A DNA stretch of 64,000 nt, taken from JAIOSF01 sp047159865. GTDB taxonomy: Bacteria > Campylobacterota > Campylobacteria > Campylobacterales > Arcobacteraceae. The DNA is taken from positions 930,001 to 994,000 of the forward strand of contig NZ_AP038804.1 in assembly GCF_047159865.1 (NCBI RefSeq). The letters are read 5' to 3'. The translations under genes were made by a program, and so were the position numbers. Below the pieces are notes generated by a model. That model ran no database searches. It saw only the letters and a program-made list of their open reading frames with translations, and had not been told where the DNA came from. Of this stretch, positions 25,836 to 35,917 are shown in pieces (position 1 is the stretch's first letter; the number at the start of each line of letters is the position of its first letter).

Positions 25836-27047
25836 CTATTTAAGATATTCCTCTTCATGAGCAATCAAGTCTTCAAAAGTTTCTCTTCTTCTAATAAGTC
25901 TATCTTCACCATTTTCTAAAGCAATTTCAGCAACTCTACCTCTTGTATTATAGTTACTAGCCATTGTGAAACCATATGCACCTGCACTATAAATAGCGAT
26001 TAAATCATTGTGTTTTGTTGCTGGTAAAGAGATATTCTTTGCAAAAAAATCTCCACTTTCACAGACTGGACCTACAACATTACAGTCACTTATATCTTCA
26101 GTTTTTTCTAATACTTCAACTTTATGATAAGCATCATATAAACTTGGTCGAAGAAGATCATTCATAGCACCATCAACAATGACAAATCTTTTACTACCAT
26201 TTATTTTTTCATATAAAACTTTGGTAACAAATGTTCCACTGTTTCCTACAATGAATCTGCCTGGTTCACATACTATTGTAATATCTATTCCAAATAAAGC
26301 ATCTAAAACAGTTTGTGCATATTCGTATGTATCGATTAATGTTTCATCATCATATACAATACCTAAGCCACCACCAACATCAAAAAAACTTAACTCAATA
26401 TTTAAACCTGATTTTAAATTTCTTACTAAATCTGCTACTATATTTACAGACTCTTTTATAGGAGCTAGTTCTGTTAACTGGCTACCTATATGGCAGTGGA
26501 TACCTATTGGTTCTAAGTTGTCATTATTTTTAGCATAAATATAAAGTCTTTTTGCCGTATTTAAATCTACACCAAATTTATTTTCATGTAGACCTGTCGA
26601 GATATACGGATGTGTTTTAGGGTCTACATTTGGATTTACTCTAATAGAGATTCGAGCTATCTTTTCTAACCCTTGTGCTACCAATGCTACTCGATGAAGT
26701 TCAGCTTCACTTTCGACATTTATCATTAAAATATCCAACTCTAAAGCTTCTTTAATTTCATCATCAGTTTTACCCACACCAGAAAAAATAATTTTGTACT
26801 TAGGTATTTCTGCCTTAAGCGCTCTTTTTACTTCACCAATACTTACACAATCAGCACCACTTCCTTGCTGTCCTAAATGTTTTACAACACTTAAATTTGA
26901 GTTTGCTTTAACAGCATATGAGATCAATGATTTTCTTGCTTTAAATGCTTCTTTTAATTCATTGTATTGTTTTGAAATATAATCGAAGTCATACACATAA
27001 TATGGGGTTTGATATTTTTTTGATAGTTCTTTAAAATTTATTGCCAT
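25836..27047 (-). CDS. lysA: Diaminopimelate decarboxylase
   Basis: This 403-residue fold-type III PLP enzyme makes lysine from meso-diaminopimelate. The PLP lysine is K47 in SYAVKANSNL. HIGSQL and FFDVGGGLGI are the mid-barrel motifs. EPGRFIVGNSG binds phosphate, and VCESGDFF carries the active-site Cys from the partner subunit. It starts an apparent operon lysA-pheA-hisC-permease-phosphoribosyltransferase-dxs. Confidence 0.97.
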   Translation of the reverse strand: MAINFKELSKKYQTPYYVYDFDYISKQYNELKEAFKARKSLISYAVKANSNLSVVKHLGQQGSGADCVSIGEVKRALKAEIPKYKIIFSGVGKTDDEIKEALELDILMINVESEAELHRVALVAQGLEKIARISIRVNPNVDPKTHPYISTGLHENKFGVDLNTAKRLYIYAKNNDNLEPIGIHCHIGSQLTELAPIKESVNIVADLVRNLKSGLNIELSFFDVGGGLGIVYDDETLIDTYEYAQTVLDALFGIDITIVCEPGRFIVGNSGTFVTKVLYEKINGSKRFVIVDGAMNDLLRPSLYDAYHKVEVLEKTEDISDCNVVGPVCESGDFFAKNISLPATKHNDLIAIYSAGAYGFTMASNYNTRGRVAEIALENGEDRLIRRRETFEDLIAHEEEYLK

Positions 27048-27117
27048 TACTATTCTCTTATTATTAAATTTAGCAGTTATAATAGCTAATTTTTAGTAAT
27101 TATCGTCTTAATAGCTT

Positions 27118-27996
27118 CTATTGATATAATTTTAAAATCTTGTTGTAGAGTTCTGTATATTGTAATGGATCAACTGTAGTATTATATAATCTCATTGCAT
27201 AGTGAAGATGTGGACCTGTTATTCGTCCTGTTACTCCTGACTCGCCTATTTTTTGCCCTTTTAGCACTTTATCACCTTTTTTTACAGTAAAACTACTCAT
27301 GTGGGAATAGTAAGAAAAAGCACCTCGTCCATGATCAATATAAACAACTTTTCCTAAATAAAATCGATCCATTGTCAAAGATACAATGCCATTATTTGAA
27401 GCATAAATACTCGTTCCTACTTTTGCACGAAAATCTGTTCCTGTGTGGTAACTTTTTGTTATCCCATTATATATTCTTGCATTACCAAAAGCACTTGTGA
27501 TTTTTGAATCTATAGGATAAATATATTCTTCATTATTCGTTAAATCATCAGAAGTTATTTTTGAATATACCTCTTTATATACTTGTGCATATTCTTTTTT
27601 AGATCGTTGTTTATTTTTTGTGGAAAGGGTTACTTTTCCCTGTGCAACTTTAATAATTTCATTTTGTTTATAGTCACCATCAACAATTTCGATTTCGATA
27701 TTTTTTGTAATGAACTTATCTTGTAATTTATAATTAATCTCTACATATTCTTTTTGTTTTTTAGAATAATAATCAACAGGAACAAAAACCCTATAACTTT
27801 TTATTGAGTTAGATATCGGAAACATCTGATATTTTTTATTCTGATAAATCAAATGTGGAGAGGGAGATATATCCTTATCACTTTGTAAAACTATGGCAAA
27901 AGTTGTTCCATGTTTCACTTTAGCATGAGAAAGAGTAATATCTACCTTTGAAAAAAGGGAAACACTAAAGACTAGTAATACAAATATATATTTCAT
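27118..27996 (-). CDS. Exported M23-family (LytM) peptidoglycan endopeptidase
   Basis: The 292-residue product has a signal peptide (KYIFVLLVFSVSLFS) and an N-terminal beta-rich region (about 20-110). The C-terminal LytM domain has Zn ligands HTGTD (H184, D188) and HLH (H263, H265), all present, so it should be active. It is expected to cut peptide cross-links in the periplasm. In Helicobacter and Campylobacter, M23 proteins of this kind shape the cell. GTG at 27999 directly precedes the chosen ATG at 27996. It ends 70 bases before lysA. Confidence 0.88.
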   Translation of the reverse strand: MKYIFVLLVFSVSLFSKVDITLSHAKVKHGTTFAIVLQSDKDISPSPHLIYQNKKYQMFPISNSIKSYRVFVPVDYYSKKQKEYVEINYKLQDKFITKNIEIEIVDGDYKQNEIIKVAQGKVTLSTKNKQRSKKEYAQVYKEVYSKITSDDLTNNEEYIYPIDSKITSAFGNARIYNGITKSYHTGTDFRAKVGTSIYASNNGIVSLTMDRFYLGKVVYIDHGRGAFSYYSHMSSFTVKKGDKVLKGQKIGESGVTGRITGPHLHYAMRLYNTTVDPLQYTELYNKILKLYQ

Positions 27997-28031
27997 CACT
28001 TATAATCTTTAGCTAATCTAACATACAATTA

Positions 28032-28859
28032 TTACTTGTCAGTTCCATTCCAAGCAATAGTTGGTTTTCCATTTTCATCAAAATTAACAGCTGGCATACC
28101 CATGATGTTATAACCAGCATCAACATAATGAATTTCACCAGTAACAGCAGAACTTAAATCAGAAAGCAAATACATACCAGAGTTACCAACCTCATCAATT
28201 GTTACATTTTTCTTTAATGGAGAATGTGATTCATTCCATTTTAACATAAATCTAAAATCACTAATTCCAGCAGCCGCTAAAGTTTTAATAGGTCCTGCTG
28301 AAATTGCATTTACTCTAATTCCATCTTTTCCTAAATCTTCTGCAAGATATTTTGTAGTCATCTCTAAAGCAGCTTTAGCTACACCCATAAGGTTATAGTT
28401 TGGAATATATTTTGCTCCACCATAATAAGACAATGTTAATATTGAAGAGTTGTCACTTAAAAGTGGTTTTAATTCTCTTGTAATCTCAATCAAAGAATAT
28501 ACAGATACATCCATTGCAACATCAAATGCATCTTTAGTGATATCATAAAATCTTCCAGAAAGACCAGATTTTGGAGCAAAAGCTATAGAGTGCACAATAA
28601 AGTCAATCTGTCCCATATCTTTTTCTAAAGATTCTTTTAGTGCTTTAATCTCTTCTGGATTTGAAACATCACAAGGGTATACATAATCTGCACTACCAAA
28701 CTCTTCTGCTATAGGAACAACTCTTTTCTTTAAAGAATCATTTAAATATGTAAATGCAATTTGGGCACCTTGTGCTTTACACTGTTTTGCTATACCATAA
28801 GCAATAGACTTATTGTTTGCTACACCTAAAATTACACCTTTTTTTCCATTCATTAACAT
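28032..28859 (-). CDS. fabI: Enoyl-[acyl-carrier-protein] reductase (NADH), FabI
   Basis: This 275-residue short-chain dehydrogenase-type enzyme does the last step of each fatty-acid elongation cycle. The divergent cofactor motif GVANNKSIAYGIA is at 12-24. SIAFAP is at 91-96, and the catalytic Y155-x6-K162 is in YNLMGVAK. This is the YX6K spacing that separates FabI from ordinary SDRs (YX3K). GGAG precedes the ATG. It is co-directional with tpiA, 18 bases upstream. Confidence 0.97.
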   Translation of the reverse strand: MLMNGKKGVILGVANNKSIAYGIAKQCKAQGAQIAFTYLNDSLKKRVVPIAEEFGSADYVYPCDVSNPEEIKALKESLEKDMGQIDFIVHSIAFAPKSGLSGRFYDITKDAFDVAMDVSVYSLIEITRELKPLLSDNSSILTLSYYGGAKYIPNYNLMGVAKAALEMTTKYLAEDLGKDGIRVNAISAGPIKTLAAAGISDFRFMLKWNESHSPLKKNVTIDEVGNSGMYLLSDLSSAVTGEIHYVDAGYNIMGMPAVNFDENGKPTIAWNGTDK

Positions 28860-28877
28860 TATATCTCCTTCTTTTTA

Positions 28878-29588
28878 TTATTTTGTATTTGTTATTTTAA
28901 TCATCTCTTTGAAATCTTCTACATTCCAAGACCCACTACCTATTAATGTTCCATCAACATTTGGTATATCTAAGATATCAGATATATTTGATGTTTTTAC
29001 GCTACCGCCATACAAAAGTGGCTGTGTGATTTTTTTCTTAATCTTTTTATGAATAATTTCAATATCTTCTGTTGTTGGAATTTTACCTGTACCAATCGCC
29101 CATACAGGTTCATAAGCAATTACTAAATTATCATACTCTAAATCAATTCCATCAAATTGATTCCAAATATATCCTAAAGTTTCAGTCATCCCTATCTCTT
29201 TTACCTCTAAAGGCTCTCCAACACAATAAATTATTTTATACCCTAAAGCTTTATAGTAGTTGTACTTGTAAGCAATCTCTTTTTGTGATTCACCTAAGAT
29301 ATGCCTTCTCTCGCTATGCCCTATTAAAATAGTTTTGATGTTAAACTCATCAAGTTGTTCTGTACCAATTTCACCTGTAAAAGAACCATTCTTTACATAA
29401 TATGCATTTTGTGTACCGATTGTTAAGTTATCAAGCACTTCAAAAGTATCTAAAGATGTTGCGGTAGGGAAAACATATACATCATTTTTGATATTTTCTT
29501 TTTCAAGAAACTGGTTTACTTCCTCTACAAATAGTTTTGTACTTTTTCTAGTGTGATTTGTTTTAAAATTGCTAGCTATAATTTTCAT
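28878..29588 (-). CDS. tpiA: Triosephosphate isomerase
   Basis: This 236-residue TIM barrel has K9 in SNFKTNHT, catalytic H91 in IGHSERR and catalytic E160 in AYEPVWAIGTG. The phosphate loop is LYGGSVK. The protein is slightly shorter than the usual 250 residues, as in relatives. It interconverts DHAP and glyceraldehyde-3-phosphate for gluconeogenesis and glycolysis. It is followed by fabI and preceded by pgi. Confidence 0.96.
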   Translation of the reverse strand: MKIIASNFKTNHTRKSTKLFVEEVNQFLEKENIKNDVYVFPTATSLDTFEVLDNLTIGTQNAYYVKNGSFTGEIGTEQLDEFNIKTILIGHSERRHILGESQKEIAYKYNYYKALGYKIIYCVGEPLEVKEIGMTETLGYIWNQFDGIDLEYDNLVIAYEPVWAIGTGKIPTTEDIEIIHKKIKKKITQPLLYGGSVKTSNISDILDIPNVDGTLIGSGSWNVEDFKEMIKITNTK

Positions 29589-29651
29589 AAGGTAAACCTT
29601 TTATTCTATTCTATTTTTTCGGATTTTATCATAATTTTTTAAAAACTCTTA

Positions 29652-30857
29652 TTATTTTGATTGTAACTTATTTTTCAAAATAATTTTTCCAGATTCAACG
29701 CCTGGTTGGTCATAAGTATTAATTTGAACAAATTTACCTACAATAGATGTCAGTAACTGATAATTAAACATTAATCCTGCAATATTATATTCATCTACTT
29801 TATCTATAGTAATTACATCACACGGTATATCTGCAATATTTTCGATAGACTCAATTGTTGCATTTGCTTGAGCTTCTATAAGTTCTGCAAAAGTTAAACC
29901 ATCAACATATTCTAAGTCGTCAAAACCATCTAAAGTATTTTTAGGAATTATAGTCTCTTCCTCAAAATCATTTACTTTAACAAAAGTAACTGTTTTATCT
30001 CTTTTCCCTTCTGCTATTAATTGCAGAAAAGAGTGTTGGTCAACTGGACCTATTAATCCTATTGGAGTTAAAGCTTGTGCTGTTCCATTTACATTTATCT
30101 TCCCTAAGCTCTCACCCCAAAGTTGTATATACCATTTGTTAAATCCTTCCAATGATGAAGAATAACTAAAAAGCACATTAATATTAAATCGTGTTTTGTT
30201 TTCAACTAAAAAGCGTGCTTTTTGCATAAGTGGTTCATAGAATTCTGTTTGTTCAAAAAAACTATCTCGAACTTTTTTTGCACCATTAAGTAGATTATCA
30301 ATATCAACACCAATAATAGATAAAGGAAGTAATCCAACAGCAGAAAAAACAGAAAATCTCCCACCTACATTTTTAGGGATTTCAAATGTTTGCATATCGT
30401 GTTTTTGTGCATACTTTGTTAGTTTACTATCAGTTTCACTTACAATGACACAATTGTTTTTATCAATTTTTATAAGAGTATGAAAATATTTAAATAAACT
30501 AATTGTTTCAATTGTTGTACCCGACTTACTGATAACAATAAATAAAGTATCTTCTAAATCTAAGTTATCAAGTCTTGAGCGTATATCCATAGGATCTGTT
30601 GATTCAAAAAAATGAAGTTTTTTCTCATAATCATTTGCTTTTCTTAAAAAATCATATATAGCTATAGTTCCTAAAGTACTTCCTCCTATACCTATAATAG
30701 CTATATGTTTTTGTTTTACTGTTGCAGCAAACTCTTTATAAATTGTAGTATTTTGAAGAGGCAGATTATAATAACCTATTTCCTGAATCTCCTCTTTAAT
30801 ACCTTCAAAAATCGTTTTATTTGATTTTATTTGATAAAAGTTTTTATGATATTGCAT
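29652..30857 (-). CDS. pgi: Glucose-6-phosphate isomerase (short form)
   Basis: This 401-residue enzyme, shorter than the 550-residue E. coli type, has IIGIGGSTLGT near residue 55, VISKSGTTIET near 110, QHSFLQL near 275 and GVESGK at the C-terminus. It interconverts glucose-6-phosphate and fructose-6-phosphate. With galU directly upstream (2-base gap) it would route gluconeogenic carbon to UDP-glucose for surface polysaccharide. Confidence 0.95.
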   Translation of the reverse strand: MQYHKNFYQIKSNKTIFEGIKEEIQEIGYYNLPLQNTTIYKEFAATVKQKHIAIIGIGGSTLGTIAIYDFLRKANDYEKKLHFFESTDPMDIRSRLDNLDLEDTLFIVISKSGTTIETISLFKYFHTLIKIDKNNCVIVSETDSKLTKYAQKHDMQTFEIPKNVGGRFSVFSAVGLLPLSIIGVDIDNLLNGAKKVRDSFFEQTEFYEPLMQKARFLVENKTRFNINVLFSYSSSLEGFNKWYIQLWGESLGKINVNGTAQALTPIGLIGPVDQHSFLQLIAEGKRDKTVTFVKVNDFEEETIIPKNTLDGFDDLEYVDGLTFAELIEAQANATIESIENIADIPCDVITIDKVDEYNIAGLMFNYQLLTSIVGKFVQINTYDQPGVESGKIILKNKLQSK

Positions 30858-30859
30858 GC

Positions 30860-31678
30860 TTACCCTTTATTATAAAAATAATTTGTAGCTTCCACAAAAC
30901 CATCAACACTTCCGCAATCAAATCTTTTCCCATCAAACTTATATGCTAATACTTTGCCCTCTTTTGCCAAAGTCATAAGCGCATCAGTTATTTGTATCTC
31001 TCCACCTTTACCAGGTTTTGTAGTTTTAATCACTTCAAAAATCTCTGGAGTTAAAATATATCTCCCTATAATTGCAAGATTTGAAGGAGCATCTTTTGGC
31101 TCTGGTTTTTCTACCATATCATTAACTCTAAAAATATTATCTGTAATTTTTTCACCTGAAATGACACCATACTTATTAGTATCTTTTTCAGGAATCTCTT
31201 CTATTGCCACAATACAACAATCTGGATACTTTTCATGAAGGCTAGTCATTTGAGATAATACAGAAACATCTATATTATCACATAAATCATCTGCCAAAAT
31301 AACTGCAAATGGTTCATTCCCAATAAGTGTTTGACCTGTCAAAATTGCGTGTCCTAACCCTTTCATTTCAACTTGTCGCGTATAGGAAAAAGTACAATGT
31401 TCAATCATACTATTTACTTCAGTTAATAAAATTTCTTTAGAACTACCGCTAATACTCTTTTCAATGTCAGTATTTGTATCAAAATGATCTTCAATTGCTT
31501 TCTTATATTTACTTGTTACGATTGCCATAGTATCACAACCTGCACTTATAGCTTCTTCTACCCCGTATTGTAATAAAGGTTTCGTAAGTACAGGTAACAT
31601 CTCTTTAGGAATTGCTTTTGTAGCTGGTAGAAATCGTGTACCATACCCTGCTGCCGGAAATAAACATTTTTTTATCAT
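30860..31678 (-). CDS. galU: UTP-glucose-1-phosphate uridylyltransferase
   Basis: This 272-residue nucleotidyltransferase makes UDP-glucose. AAGYGTRFLPATKAIPKEML at residues 9-28 is the nucleotide-binding signature. VILADD carries the metal-binding Asp, and VEKPEPKDAPSNLAIIGRYI is the conserved sugar-binding segment. It is first in the run galU-pgi-tpiA-fabI and is preceded by a TATAAT about 33 bases upstream. Confidence 0.96.
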   Translation of the reverse strand: MIKKCLFPAAGYGTRFLPATKAIPKEMLPVLTKPLLQYGVEEAISAGCDTMAIVTSKYKKAIEDHFDTNTDIEKSISGSSKEILLTEVNSMIEHCTFSYTRQVEMKGLGHAILTGQTLIGNEPFAVILADDLCDNIDVSVLSQMTSLHEKYPDCCIVAIEEIPEKDTNKYGVISGEKITDNIFRVNDMVEKPEPKDAPSNLAIIGRYILTPEIFEVIKTTKPGKGGEIQITDALMTLAKEGKVLAYKFDGKRFDCGSVDGFVEATNYFYNKG

Positions 31679-31710
31679 TCAATCTTCTTTTTTAAATTTT
31701 CTATTTAATT

Positions 31711-31716
31711 ATTATA
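31711..31716 (-). promoter_or_regulatory. -10 box of galU
   Basis: The minus strand reads TATAAT in an AT-rich stretch with no clear -35. The predicted leader is about 25 bases and contains AAGAAG before the ATG. Confidence 0.5.
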
Positions 31717-31766
31717 TAAAAATAAGCTTTAAACTCTGTTTTATGGCTACATAATTACTATTTGTG

Positions 31767-31772
31767 TATAAT
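31767..31772 (+). promoter_or_regulatory. -10 box of mnmG
   Basis: TATAAT preceded by TGTG, 26 bases before the mnmG ATG. An AAGGTTAATA ribosome-binding stretch lies between them. Confidence 0.55.
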
Positions 31773-31798
31773 TTAGTATATAAATATCAAGGTTAATA

Positions 31799-33673
31799 AT
31801 GACAAATTATGATGTAATCGTTGTAGGTGGTGGGCACTCAGGAATTGAGGCTAGTTTAGTATCTGCACGAATGGGTAAAAAAACATTACTTATTACTATG
31901 TTAGTGGAACAAATTGGAGCAGCAAGTTGTAATCCTGCTATTGGTGGGCTTGCAAAAGGACATTTAGTACGAGAGATAGATGCTATTGGTGGGGAGATGG
32001 GTCTTTGTACTGATGCTACAGGGATACAATTTCGAATTTTAAATGCTAGTAAGGGTGCCGCTGTTCAGGGTAGTCGAGCTCAGATTGATATGGATACATA
32101 TAGAGAATATATGAGAAATGTCACTTTAAATACTCCAAACTTAGATGTATATCAAGATGAAGTTTCACATTTACTTGTAAAAGACAATGTAGTAAGTGGA
32201 GTGGCTACTAAATTGGGTGAATCATTTGAAGCCCAAAAAGTAATCTTAACTACAGGTACTTTTATGAAAGGTCTTATCCATATTGGTGAAAAAACTTATC
32301 CAGCAGGAAGAGCGTGGGAACTTCCATCAACAACACTTTCAGACCAATTGAAAGAATTAAATCTAAATGTGGGAAGACTTAAAACAGGAACACCATCAAG
32401 AATAAATGCAAACTCAATTGACTTTTCAGTTATGGAAGCACATGGAGGTGATGAACAACCTCATCCATTTAGTTTTCGTACAAATAAAAAAGAGTTCAAA
32501 CCTACTCAACTCCCTTGTTATATAACTTATACAAATGTAGATACTCATGATATCATACGAACAAATTTTGATAGAGCACCTTTATTTACAGGACAAATAG
32601 AGGGGACAGGTCCAAGATATTGCCCAAGCATTGAAGATAAAGTAAGTAGATTTAGCGAACGGGAAAGACATCAATTATTTTTAGAACCACAAACAGCAAG
32701 AGCAGAAGAATATTATATCAATGGTTTAAGTTCAAGTTTACCTATAGATGTACAAAAAGAAAAAATACGCTCTATCAAAGGTTTGGAAAATGCAAAAATT
32801 GTACGATATGCTTATGCTATCGAATATGATTATGTTGACCCAACTGAACTTTTACATACTTTAGAAACAAAGAAAATCAAAAACCTCTACCTAGCAGGTC
32901 AAATAAATGCAACTACAGGATACGAAGAAGCAGCAGCGCAAGGACTTATGGCAGGTATAAATGCTTGTTTATCAATCGACAAAAAAGAACCATTTGTACT
33001 TAGAAGAGATGAAAGTTATATTGGTGTTCTTATAGATGATTTAGTTACAAAAGGGACAAACGAACCATATAGAATGTTTACAAGTCGTGCAGAATATAGA
33101 CTTTTATTACGAGAAGAGAGTGCTGATATGCGACTGATGGAATATGGTCACCGTTTTGGACTTATTGATGATGAAACTTTATCAATTATGAAACACAAAA
33201 AACAAACTATAGATGATGCTATAAAAATGATGGAAGGTATTTGGTTTACTTCAAAAAAAGAGAATTTAGCACTATTAGAAGAACTAGGTGAAGACAAAAT
33301 ATCAGATAGAATCCTACTTGTTGACTTAGTGGGAAGAAATACAATCACAAAAGAAAAGTTTGATAAACTTGTACCAGATTTAGCATATCTTGATGATTAT
33401 TTAAAAGAACAAGTAATCATTGAGGCGAAATATTATCGATATGTTGATAAACAAAAAAAACAAATTGATAAGATGAAAAATATGCTTACTCTCAAAATAC
33501 CAGAAAATTTTGTTTATGATAATCTACCTGGACTTTCAACAGAAGTTATAGAAAAACTAAAACAATTTAATCCTCCAACACTTTTTAATGCTTCTCAAAT
33601 TTCAGGAGTAACCCCGTCAGCTGTGGATATTATTCATCTCCATATAAATATGAAAACAAGAAAACAAAAGTAA
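31799..33673 (+). CDS. mnmG: tRNA uridine-5-carboxymethylaminomethyl modification enzyme MnmG (GidA)
   Basis: This 624-residue FAD enzyme works with MnmE to add cmnm5 at U34 of tRNAs. The FAD-binding GGGHSGIEA is at about 10-18. CNPAIGGLAKGHLVREIDA is a family signature. YYINGLSSSLP and CPSIEDKV lie mid-protein, and TSRAEYRLLLR is near residue 430. It complements the nearby mnmD-like gene at 44399, which acts later on the same base. The downstream rhodanese gene begins 10 bases after it. Confidence 0.98.
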   Translation: MTNYDVIVVGGGHSGIEASLVSARMGKKTLLITMLVEQIGAASCNPAIGGLAKGHLVREIDAIGGEMGLCTDATGIQFRILNASKGAAVQGSRAQIDMDTYREYMRNVTLNTPNLDVYQDEVSHLLVKDNVVSGVATKLGESFEAQKVILTTGTFMKGLIHIGEKTYPAGRAWELPSTTLSDQLKELNLNVGRLKTGTPSRINANSIDFSVMEAHGGDEQPHPFSFRTNKKEFKPTQLPCYITYTNVDTHDIIRTNFDRAPLFTGQIEGTGPRYCPSIEDKVSRFSERERHQLFLEPQTARAEEYYINGLSSSLPIDVQKEKIRSIKGLENAKIVRYAYAIEYDYVDPTELLHTLETKKIKNLYLAGQINATTGYEEAAAQGLMAGINACLSIDKKEPFVLRRDESYIGVLIDDLVTKGTNEPYRMFTSRAEYRLLLREESADMRLMEYGHRFGLIDDETLSIMKHKKQTIDDAIKMMEGIWFTSKKENLALLEELGEDKISDRILLVDLVGRNTITKEKFDKLVPDLAYLDDYLKEQVIIEAKYYRYVDKQKKQIDKMKNMLTLKIPENFVYDNLPGLSTEVIEKLKQFNPPTLFNASQISGVTPSAVDIIHLHINMKTRKQK

Positions 33674-33683
33674 AGGAATCTTT

Positions 33684-34547
33684 ATGTTAAAAAATATATT
33701 AGTAGCTTTTTCATTATTAATTATAGTTTCTCTTAATTTAACTGCTGAATCGCTTCGTATTGAATCTTCAGATTTAGTGAAAAACCTAAATAGTTATAAA
33801 ATACTTGACACAAGAACTCCTAAGCTTTATAAAGAGGGACATATCAAAGGTGCTTTGAATTTCCCAATAGATTTAACATATGAAGATAAAAAACAAGATG
33901 GAAAATTAACAAGTCCTGTAAAAATGCAAAATATACTTAGAAAACTAGGTTTAGATCTAAAATCTAAAATTGTAGTATACGATGAGGGAACATTTTTTGA
34001 TTCGGCACGATTATTTTGGGCACTTGAAGTATATGGATTTACAAATGTAAAACTTTTAAATTTAGGATATAACGATTGGAATCAATCAGATTTACCAACT
34101 AGTACAAACATAGAAGAACCAACACAAAGTAATTATATTGCAGAGATAAATAGAAAAAGATTAGCAACAAAATTCAGTACTCAAATTGCCACTAAAAATC
34201 CAAATCAAATTATTATTGATGCTAGACCCAAAAAAGCATATTTAGGTCATGTTTCATCAGCAAGTAGATATGGTCATATTCCAAAAGCACTTAATTTTCC
34301 AGCATCACATAATATTAACTATACACAAGAAAATACAAAATTAAAAGCTATTGATACATTAAAAGATGTATATAAAAATATCGATAAAACCAAAAAAATT
34401 GTTCTTTACTGTGCTGTGGGGAGAATTTCAGCTACAAACTATTTTGCACTTAGGGAGTTAGACTATGATGTATCAAACTATGATGCTTCATGGAAAGAGT
34501 GGGGAAATGACCTGAATCTTCCAATCGTTAATTTAACGAAAGAATAA
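33684..34547 (+). CDS. Exported two-domain rhodanese-like sulfurtransferase
   Basis: This 287-residue protein has a signal peptide (1-22) and two rhodanese domains (about 24-135 and 150-285). The second keeps the active Cys, C243, in CAVGRISA with the CxxGxxA loop. The first has D100 in that place (VVYDEGTF) and should be catalytically dead, the usual plan for thiosulfate or mercaptopyruvate sulfurtransferases. It is probably periplasmic and handles sulfane sulfur. The spacing of 10 bases after mnmG and 3 before the HD-GYP gene suggests cotranscription. Confidence 0.85.
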   Translation: MLKNILVAFSLLIIVSLNLTAESLRIESSDLVKNLNSYKILDTRTPKLYKEGHIKGALNFPIDLTYEDKKQDGKLTSPVKMQNILRKLGLDLKSKIVVYDEGTFFDSARLFWALEVYGFTNVKLLNLGYNDWNQSDLPTSTNIEEPTQSNYIAEINRKRLATKFSTQIATKNPNQIIIDARPKKAYLGHVSSASRYGHIPKALNFPASHNINYTQENTKLKAIDTLKDVYKNIDKTKKIVLYCAVGRISATNYFALRELDYDVSNYDASWKEWGNDLNLPIVNLTKE

Positions 34548-34550
34548 ATT

Positions 34551-35870
34551 ATGTGGAACCGTTTCAGTATTAAAGTTCAACTTATTCTTTTTATGACTTT
34601 AGTTATATCTATTGTTGAAATTAGTACACTACTAGTAGTCTTAAATATTCAAGAGAAAGATAGTAGAAATAACTCTATATTAGATGCAGATACCATATCA
34701 AAGTCTCTCAACAATGACTTACTAAAAGCGATTTTAAATCCAAATGCCGATGTACTTGCAGATATTTCGTATAGATTATCTGCACTAAAAAAAATAGATG
34801 GTCTTATCCTTTTTGATACTCAAAAAAATCCTATTTTTAAATATGGGAACATAGAGGAGTTAGAAAGAAAACAAACTAACATCTTAAATGCAAAAACTAT
34901 ATTTACTGATACAAATTTACTGATTAAAAATAATCTAGAAGCTGAAAATTACACCTTTGGATATACACTTATAAATATCAACCTTTCTCAATATAAAGAG
35001 AAACATAAAGAGATAACAACAACTATTTTACTTATTTTTCCATTTACTCTGCTACTTGGATTAATCATTAGTATCTTTTTAAGTAAAAACTACACTCGCC
35101 CTTTCTCTAGACTTTTAGAAGCGATGAAAAAAAGTGACCCCACTAAAAATAGAATCACAATAGTACAAACATCTGCAAAAAATGAAATACGAGAACTTTT
35201 TGATGAGTTTAATATGCAAATGGAGCAGATTAATCATTCTAGTAAAGAGATTAGATTATTAAATGAAGAGATTGAAGATACTCAAAAAGAGGTTGTTTTT
35301 ACCATGGGAGCAATTGGAGAGAGTAGATCTAAAGAAACAGGTAATCATGTAAAAAGAGTTGCTCAATACTCTAAATTATTAGCTCTTTATTATGGGTTAT
35401 CAGAAGAGGAAGCAGAGCTATTAAAGCAAGCAAGCCCAATGCACGATATTGGTAAAGTTGCAATTCCAGATGCTATTTTAAATAAACCAGGACGATTTGA
35501 TGAAGAGGAAAGACGAGTTATGGATACTCATGCAAAACTAGGCTATGAGATGTTAAAAAATTCACATAGACCACTTCTTCAATTAGCCGCAACTGTAGCG
35601 TATGAACATCATGAAAAATGGGATGGAAGTGGGTACCCTAGAAAGCTACAAGGTGAAGATATCCATATTGCTGGGCGTATTACTGCTGTTGCAGATGTAT
35701 TTGATGCTTTAGGCAGTGACCGTGTATATAAAAAAGCATGGGATGATGAACGTATTTTTAATCTTTTTAAAGAGGAAAAAGGGAAACACTTTGATCCAAA
35801 ACTTGTTGATATCTTTTTTGATAATTTAGATGAGTTTCTAAAGGTGCGAGAACAGTTTAAAGATGTTTAA
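34551..35870 (+). CDS. Membrane HD-GYP cyclic-di-GMP phosphodiesterase
   Basis: This 439-residue protein has TM1 at 8-31, a periplasmic sensor region (32-155), TM2 at 156-178, a HAMP-like linker (about 180-235), a short coiled coil and an HD-GYP domain (about 245-435). HD is at 298-299 in PMHDIGKVAIPD, with HHEKWDGSGYP at 353-363 and VADVFDAL after it. All catalytic and GYP residues are present, so it should degrade c-di-GMP to GMP. The periplasmic ligand is unknown. It follows the exported rhodanese gene by 3 bases and has only a weak SD. Confidence 0.92.
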   Translation: MWNRFSIKVQLILFMTLVISIVEISTLLVVLNIQEKDSRNNSILDADTISKSLNNDLLKAILNPNADVLADISYRLSALKKIDGLILFDTQKNPIFKYGNIEELERKQTNILNAKTIFTDTNLLIKNNLEAENYTFGYTLININLSQYKEKHKEITTTILLIFPFTLLLGLIISIFLSKNYTRPFSRLLEAMKKSDPTKNRITIVQTSAKNEIRELFDEFNMQMEQINHSSKEIRLLNEEIEDTQKEVVFTMGAIGESRSKETGNHVKRVAQYSKLLALYYGLSEEEAELLKQASPMHDIGKVAIPDAILNKPGRFDEEERRVMDTHAKLGYEMLKNSHRPLLQLAATVAYEHHEKWDGSGYPRKLQGEDIHIAGRITAVADVFDALGSDRVYKKAWDDERIFNLFKEEKGKHFDPKLVDIFFDNLDEFLKVREQFKDV

Positions 35871-35887
35871 ATTGTTTCTATAAAAAT

Positions 35888-35917
35888 AAAAAGTATAGTT
35901 AAATAACTATACTTTTT
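35888..35917. terminator. Bidirectional terminator between the HD-GYP gene and rimO
   Basis: AAAAAGTATAGTT (35888-35900) and AACTATACTTTTT (35905-35917) form a perfect 13-bp stem with a 4-base loop and T runs on both strands. The rimO stop codon (35907-35909) lies inside the stem. Confidence 0.85.
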